DNA of 64,000 nucleotides, taken from the NCBI RefSeq assembly GCF_027579695.1, contig NC_083583.1, forward strand, positions 26,671,599 to 26,735,598, in the 5' to 3' direction. This DNA comes from Neoarius graeffei. Taxonomy: Eukaryota; Chordata; Actinopteri; Siluriformes; Ariidae. Below are positions 24,801-33,600 of the stretch, piece after piece. Every line of letters starts with the position of its first letter. The first letter of the stretch is position 1. The notes under the pieces were generated by a model. That model did not search any database, was not told the DNA's origin, and was given only the letters and a program-made list of their open reading frames with translations. The position numbers and the translations under genes are program-made.

Positions 24801-27557
24801 AACTGACAGTCTCATGTGACTCTCATTAAAACAGGATAGGTGTTATAACTTATGCAACATACATGTACATGCATACGATTTCACTGATAAAACGTAAAAG
24901 GCTAATTAAATAATCAGATGAACTGAGACAATCATATTCTGAAGCAAATTAAATAATCTTATACCGGTAACTTGTATTATGTATTTAAGTTACATGTATT
25001 AATCTAAATGCAGGTAAACAGTGAGTGGTGTTATGTAACCAAACGAGAGTCGCATCTTACCCGTCTGTGTTCTCGCTTCTTGAAAGCCAATCTTGTGGCT
25101 GATTTGTTTTGAGGCAATCTGACTTTCAGTTGTTCATTCAGTTCTTCGTTCATTCGCTTCTTCCACGTAAGGGCAAGATATGCTTGCCTCAGCAGCAATA
25201 TCCAGCGGAGAAATCTTACCACTCATTCTCCATACTGAGTACTCCGCCATTACCGCTCGGCTCACGCTCCGGGAGAACTGGTGCAACTGAACTTGCTTTC
25301 CTTTTCTTGTAGTTTTCTTTTCCTTTAATTGTTGGCACTGCACCCTCTTTCAATACAGGCTTATAGCCAACACTCCTCAACAGATCAGAGGTCTCGTACG
25401 AGTCTTCAGTAAAATGTGCCCGTGAACTTCTCGCAAAACGTGTCCAAAAAGAGATGTTACATCACTGTATACATCTCTGCATTCCTGACAACACTCGTGT
25501 CGAACACAACAACTAGAAAGGCGCTTGGTAGAGTGCATACCTCTGCCAAGCCACTTATTAGAATATCCAGACATTTAGTACGTTTACATACAAATTTGGA
25601 TTTGCATCAAAATCTAATCAATTGTTCCTTGGCCTGTGGCTCAACTTTCCTCACAATTTCATCAAAATCTGTTCTAATTTTTGAGTTAGGTTAGGAACAT
25701 GCAAACAAACGGGTGAAAACATACCTCTGCCAACTTTGTTGGAGGTGGTTAATAAGGCCAAGAAAAAATAATTGTTTGTTTCCGGTTACCCGACCGACCG
25801 TTTAAAAAATGCCCCGACCCTAGACTTTTTTGTTAGATGTTTAAAAAAAATGTATTTTCGCCGACCAACAATAAATTTTGAAAAAAAAAATATCTGCATT
25901 ACGATTTGCATAATATTGTCGATCTGACAAGTGACTAATTCTAAAACGCATATATCGGACAAGAAACACTCATTGATTTCTCACGGCCTCAATCTGACGT
26001 CATGACCTCTTTCCGGGAAACTCCGGCTTGTGTTGTACACAACGCTAGGCATCATGGCGGCCAACGAAGTGTTCTCGATTACCGTGATCGGTTGCGACCA
26101 CACGGAAGATTGTAAGACAATAAGTTCATTTTATAAGTTTTCAACTGTAAAAGAACTCTACGAACATTATCATCCTCCACTGGACGAGTCATGCAAACAG
26201 TATACACACAGTGCCCAGGCTAACGGCGGTATTGATATCACGATGGAAGTCACGTTGGAAAGCCTGCTCAGCAATTTTGGCTTGCGGGCACTGACATTTG
26301 AATGTAAACGGAAGCCGGAGTTTCAAAAAATGTTAGCTATCAAAACAAAAATACTAAAAGTACACGAGGACGCAAAAGTAGAGGCAACAAAGGTGACAAA
26401 TAATGCATTCCAAGTGCTCATGGCAGGCGGCAGAGCTTTTGTTTCTGTGAAGAAGACGGGGTAAGTTTGCTTGTTGTGGGCGCCATTTTGTGTACATTAG
26501 CTGTACATATACATTTTAATAGCTGTACATGTACGTTTTAAATAGGTTGTTTGCAGTACCAGACAGTTTGCTAGAACTCAGTTTTGTGATGTCACAAACT
26601 TGTACAATTTGATGTACAAAAATGTACAATTTGATTCTGACACTGATTGATCATTTTGTATAATAGCAGGTCCAAAAGTCTAAAGATGTTTTTGATTGTT
26701 CTTTGTATTCATATTAAACATACAAGTTCACAACATAGTGTTCCTAATAAAGTTAAGGTTCAACATTTGTAGTTATGTTTATAGTTCCTTTAAGCGTCCG
26801 AGCACTCCATATTTTATCCATGGGCTCCGAATCCTGTATTCCACAAGCTTCACTGGTTTTCTTAGGCCTGGTTCTGGATGGTTGAGTCACAGAATGACAC
26901 TTCCCCACTATGTGCCACTGTTTGTCCCACACCTAAAATTTATTTTTTTAAAAAACCTACCTACCTGGTATTTTGTGTGATAAAAAAAAATAAAATAAAA
27001 AGACCTACCTACCTACCCTATTTTTTTTCAAGATGTAATACGAAACAATTATTTTTTCTTGGCCTAATGGTGGACTGCTGGATTAGGCAGACTAGACACT
27101 ACACTAACTGGTTTCAGTGAGTCTTGTTGGTTACTGTAATCCAGCCGCTGACGTAAGTGGTTCTTGTTTCTAGACCAGCAAACTGTTGGTGCCACTCTTA
27201 AACCAGCTTTTCTGTCGGTTGAAATGTGAAAAACTGGTCTGAGATTAGGTACAGGCTCTGAGCTGAACCTCAAAATAGCTTGGTGGAAAAGGGGTATGAT
27301 ACGGGAGGGCTAAAATATAATATCTGTACTGAGGTCTCGTTAATGGCATAATATGAATGATGTGGGGGAAAACTGTCATTTTGTGTAACTTGTACTTTAA
27401 CTGGACAGCGTGTGACGAGTCTGTCTGCTTTTAGTTTCCTCTCCGAATGTGTTTTTGTTCACATCTGTCTTGTTCATGTTCATTACACCTGAAACTGTAA
27501 CTCCATTTTCAGTTACTTCTGATGACATGTAATGGATCTCAGTGAAGCAGGATGAAA

Positions 27558-27607
<50 letters not shown>

Positions 27608-30600
27608 CCCTAATGGAGATCTAGGAGGTGTTTTTTACTCTGTAGGCACCTGACACGATGCAGGCTGGGCTAGAAAGAAATCAGCTCCAGACTCACTTTA
27701 TCATAACATTCTCTGAGCCACTGGTGGGGCTGTTGCACTTGGTTTGGAAATCCAAATAATCCACCTTAAGATATTTAACAGACAATGATTTGATTTGACT
27801 GGCACATGGCTCTGCTACTGCCTTTCTACCAGTTGTTCTTGCAAACAAGTATTACAGTCGCAGTGCTCAAGCGGTCTCTTCCTGTTAATACTACTAATCC
27901 AAAATTAGAGATTTCTACAGCTGAGCGAGTCCAAATGCAGCTTGCAGGATTTGAAAAGATGAAAGCAATGAGTGGGCAATTGTTGAATATTGCTCACATT
28001 TTAGCAAGGAAATTGCCAACTTTTCAATGGAGATCATGAAGATGGCAAAAATGATCAGAATTATTTTACCGAGGATTCAGATAACGATCCTATTTGATAC
28101 TTTAAGCTCCCAATTTCACCCCTTCAGCAGAGTTGTTTATAAAGATGCATGAATTAAAGCTGATGTGATTTTGTTGCAGCCGGATTGGTGAAAATCTCGA
28201 GCATTCGTTGCCCAATCTTAAGGAGCTGATCCTTACAAGTAACAACATCCAAGATCTGGTGAGTAGTGCTCTACTGAGTGTGTTAATCTGTGATTCTGCT
28301 CATACACTCGCACTGGGTGCAGAATCTGAAAACCTGGCTGTCTTACCATGATGCCAAAACTCTTGTCAGATAAATTATACTATTGGTTTATCATCCATTT
28401 ACTCTGTGCTGAGGGGCTCTGCAGATTATTTTTCCATAGCTTAAAACATTCCTGGCTGGAAAAAGCTTGCAAACCCCTGCTTTAATGCACCAACAGACTG
28501 AGCTTCTTATTGCATTATTTAAACACGTTGTTTTCTTTGATTAACAGGGTGATCTGGATCCTCTCGCTTCAGTAAAGACCCTGACCCTTCTCAGGTATTT
28601 TATCATGAAAACCCACACATCTGTCCTTGGAGCATTTTTAGCTTGGTTTATGCACATCATTTACAACTTGCTTAACTATAGGCGAAATATTATCCCGAAA
28701 GCAGGAGGAGTGCGTCCTAGTAGCAGAGATCCGTCTCGCTGAGATTAATTTAAACTCTCTTGCGTAACAGGAGCTTTATCATTGTGGTACTGTAAGTTTT
28801 ATTCAGGTTACTCTCGTCTGATTCGGGTGTTTTGTATAGGTAATCGTATGGGGCTGAGTAAAATTAAGGATTAATTTCACGAGTGATTTTCGAAGTTTTG
28901 AAAATCGCCCGAGTCACGAAGCGACGAGGGCAATTTCAAAACTTTGAAATCACGAGTGAACTTGATCCTTAATTTTACGAGGAACCATACGATTACTTGT
29001 TTATAATATATAGGGCCAAATTCATACTTCGGAAGCCATTCAAGTTCACAACGTTTTCTGAACCAATCAGGGTGCAAGACTATCTTGTACGTTTGAATCA
29101 GTTTCTAAAGCGTCTTTCATCATGACATGGCGACACGACACGAGGATTTTGAAAGTGGTTTATGAAATTTTATTGGAACTTCTTTACAAAAGCTGATTGC
29201 TAAATGCAAGAAAACTCTGTGCTTGACCGAAAAGGAGAATTTGCTAGTATTTGTAACTGTAACCAAGCAACGAACTAGCAAATAGCATTTCAGAAATATG
29301 GCCTCGTGTTAAGGAAAAAAGCCCTCCTTGATTGACCAATCAGAATTGAGTAATTTGGCCCTATGTATTATGTATATTATGGTTGAGTGCAAATTACATA
29401 AGATATAAAACACAGTCTGGAGTGTGCGTGTTTTTTTTTTTTTTTTTTTTTAAACTTGTACCACAATAGTTTGCTGCAACAAAGACTGTGAGCACTTACA
29501 GCCAAGACTCCTAACATAAACTTTAAATAAATGTCTCCTAACAAAACCAAAAAAAATTCTAAATCACTGAATACAAGTGACATTATTTATTTATTTATTT
29601 TTATCTATTTATTTAACCACCAACGCCTGTTTAAACCCATTTATTGGTCTTTATTTGAATCAGTTGCTGTAGAGGTCCCCATGTATGAGCTGTTACTACA
29701 GAAACAGCAACCTATTGGAACAAGCGCGTTAATATGAACCTATAGACCTCTTGCAGTCACGTGACTGGAAAGTTCACAGCCGCCATCTTGTCGGTAAAAA
29801 ACACCGCTGAATACTGCTGCACTTGTGTACAGAATGGATCAATTTCAACCGACGGACTACACGGCTCATTTTTCTAATGAACAGATAACTAGATATATGT
29901 CTAAAATAAACGACCTACAGATTAGTGACCCTTATGGCTTACCGGACATAGTTTTCACGACCGTGTCAGTGGATGTGGAACTGCCAGCGGAATACCCAGA
30001 CGTGTATAATTACCTCATTAACTTTCCCTCGCTGTTCAGTGGTGAAGCACTGCGTGCTTATAAATCTCTGGACAGTTACCTTAACAGAAATTCAGGATTT
30101 GTCAGCCGCGGCATCTTGTAAACAAGAAAATAACAATCCTCATTGGACAGGTAAGTCACTTAAGTATTGAGTATAGCACTGACCAGCCGATTATAGAATA
30201 GAATAAGGTAATTCCAGCTGTAATTCCAAATCGTCCGTCTTGTTTACCATGGATCTGGCGTTGGAGAGGTAGAGGTTTAGCAGTGGAGATTTGAGTGGCT
30301 GTTTCCTGGGCTTAGTCAACAGGCCGGCTCTGCAGCCTCGCTTTTGCTTCCTCTCGCCTCCTTCGCCTGCCAGACCCGATAACAATCCACGGAGACCCCG
30401 CTAGTCTCGCTATCTCGTCCGGAATGTTGTGCATGTGATGGAAATCACTACAAACCGTCATTTTCTGCTGGAAACCAATGTCCAGTAGTCCATACGGTTG
30501 TAGTGGATATTGAAGTCAGATACAGACGAACAACACGCAAAAATACACACAAAAAACATAAAAAACGTGCACAGGTAGGGAGAGCTTGTAGCCGCAGCTG

Positions 30601-33600
30601 TTGTAGTATAATTGTATATAGTAGGGTTTTCCAGAAGAAAAGGTAGCAAAAGTAGAACCAGAAGTAGAAGGTATATGGCGTTTGACCGACAAGATGGCGT
30701 TTGTTACAATCTGGATCGGCTGTGACGTCACATGCAAGATCTCTATTGTACATGTTACAGCCAGAACTGTTTTCCAAGCTGTGCTGTGGTAGATTATTAG
30801 TACAAATGTAAATGTCGCTATGGGTAACTTTGGTTACTTGCAGACAGCTGAATGTTCAAAGACCATAAAACCCCTGCTGTTTGCAAAGAGTAAACGTTTA
30901 CACAAAATTTTTTTTTTTCCCCCCTCCAGTCTTTTAAGGAACCCAGTAACCAACAAGAAACATTACAGGCTGTATGTCATCAACAAACTTCCACAGATAC
31001 GTGTTCTGGATTTCCAGAAGGTGAAATTAAAGGTAAGGTACAATGCAGAATCCTTGGTTAAGTCCATATTAGAAGAGAAAGCATCAGACTCGATGTGGAA
31101 GGCAAAACTTTAAAATGTGATTATAAATTTGGACATTGGCTAATTGAGTGTGTTGGGGGGAGCAGAAGTTGTTTAAATTGCCTGCACATTTTAGTGCGAG
31201 ACCTCAAGACGCAACATGAAACCAGAATTCACCTGCTTTTCTGTAAACAGTTGCCGTCAGAAGTTTACATACATTCACCATGGACATGTATGTCATGGCA
31301 ATATAAGACTTGGGGTGACTTTTCTTTTCTTTGAACTGGTTTTTTTTTGGGGGGGGGGGGGGGCAGAATGATGCACGACATGCATCTTTTAATATAAATA
31401 AAAACGATAATTTGGTGCCCACGTTTTAATTTATTTTGGGTTTTCTGAAATCAACACAATACAACTTGGTGTTGATTAATTTCATGAGTTTGTATGAATA
31501 TTTACTGATATAATTTTGACCCTGTGTTAATTTTAGAACACCCAAAATTAGATTGTGTATCCAAAGTAAATTTAAAAAATTGTAAAAGTTTTGTACATTC
31601 TTCCCCAGAGAAGGAACAATTATTTATATGAATGAATGAAATGCCCAGTACTGCTCTGACATTCATGTCAACGAGTGTATGTAAACTTCTGACCACAAGT
31701 GTATTAAGCAGCTTTGTTGAGATTGGGCAAAGACGCTTGGTGCATGTACTGAGTTTGATGCGGAGCTGCAAGACCATTTAAAAGCTGTTCTTATCAAATC
31801 TGATAAACTCCTGGGCCTCAAAAGATTTAGACAGTCCTAACCAGTGATGGATGCATGAGAGACTCTGGACAAAGATGAATTTCACAAACATTGTCCTTTG
31901 GATGTAAAGTCCCCCTGCCATAAATATTGGAACAGGCAATGCTCATGATTTAAATTGGGCCTGTCATGACTGGACTGAGAGTAAATAGATGGTGAGATTC
32001 AATCATTGTGGTGTAAGTGGTTAGCACGGTTGCCTCACAGCAAGAAGGTTCTGGGTTCGAGCCCAGCGGCCAGTGGGGGCCTTTCAGTGTGGAGTTTGCA
32101 TGTTCTCCCCGTGTCTGCGTGGGTTTCCTTTGGGTGCTCCGGTTTCCCCCCACAGTCCAAAGACATGCAGGTTAGGTTAATATGGGACGGCCTTGGGCTG
32201 AGGTGCCCTTGAGCAAGGCACCTAACTCCCAACTGCTCCCCGGCCGCTGTTAGCATGGTTGCCCACTGCTCTGGATATGTGTGCGCGCTCATTGCTCATG
32301 TGTGCGCGCATGCGTGTTTTCACTGCTATTAAACGTAGAGAGGAGTGTGCTTTCACAAGTGTGTGATGACTAAAGTTGTGCTTTCTTTTCTTTCTAAACT
32401 TTACTCTTTAACACCTTCCTTATTTTGAGTACATTCTTTTCCTCTTTTGGTTCTTGACTGTTCCTTATGTCGAACGGTGTCGAGTCCTGCTTGATGTCTT
32501 GGTGCTTTTTCACTTGAACTCTGATGTATCGCCGTAGGAACGTCAAGAGGCTGAGAAAATGTTCAAAGGCAAACGGGGCGCTCAGCTTGCAAAGGATATT
32601 GCCAAGCGCACAAAAACGTAAGATGAAAGACCTTGATCAAGCACAGCTCTTCTGAATCACTATTGGGCCTTCATGACCTGATCTGGATTTTACTGCAAAC
32701 TGTTCAATTGGTTCTAACTAAAACCTTTTAAAGCTACCAAAAAAATAAATTAAAAAAATCCCTAACCCATCTGCAGTGTATTCCAGGAGAGCTGGCCCAA
32801 GGCATTTCTCTCTTTGTATCAGCTTATTAAAACAAATGATAAGATGCACAAGATACTACACTCTGATTGGAAGAACAGTGGTTAAAAGGCTGAAGAAGAA
32901 GCAGGTCTGCATGAACAAGCCTGTGAAAACCCTTGTGTTCTTGAATGTGGTGTTTTCTTTTAGGTTCACGCCAGGAGCCGGACTGCAGGCTGAGAAAGTG
33001 AAAACGGGGCCTTCTGCAGCAGACGTGGAAGCCATTAAGGTCCCCGATTTATGTTCAAATGGTTGGGATTTATTGCAATTGATTAAATGGCTAAAAGTGT
33101 GTCTCGCCCACAGGCTGCCATTGCAAATGCCACATCACTGGCTGAAGTGGAGAGGTTGAAGGGAATGTTGCAGTCTGGTCAGATCCCTGGGAGAGAAAGC
33201 AGACAGGGTAATGCACAGGGATCTCCACTACTCATTTTTATTATCTAGTGCTTTCATTTCGTGGCTGGACTCATATGGAAGAGCTGGTGTAAAAATGTCA
33301 CTGAATAATACTGTGCCACAATGAAAGAACAGTGTATTTGCTGGACTAGAAGAGGTGGTGTCTTGCTCTCTAGCATATCTAAACTCGTTAGTCAAATGAT
33401 GTGATCACAAACTGTGATTACGCTGAAATGTTGTCATTAAAAATGTAGTTTCGCTAACGATCCCACAGTTAGAGTAGGTCGGAGTAGTCAATTCAACAGA
33501 TATCTCCTCTAAATGTCCAAATCTGATTGGTACTTGGGGAAAATCTGCTATCCCCTCTAATAAATATAGTCCCACCCAGCTCAAACTGAAAATTTACAGC

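Larger units (their letters stand above)
23200..27292. mobile_element. Outer MITE of snrpa1 intron 2, split by later insertions
   Basis: GGCCCCTTTCCACCAA at 23200 and TTGGTGGAAAAGGGG at 27277-27291 are inverted termini. Body remnants lie at 23216-23250 and 27068-27276. All of 23250-27067 appears to be later insertions. Confidence 0.6.
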
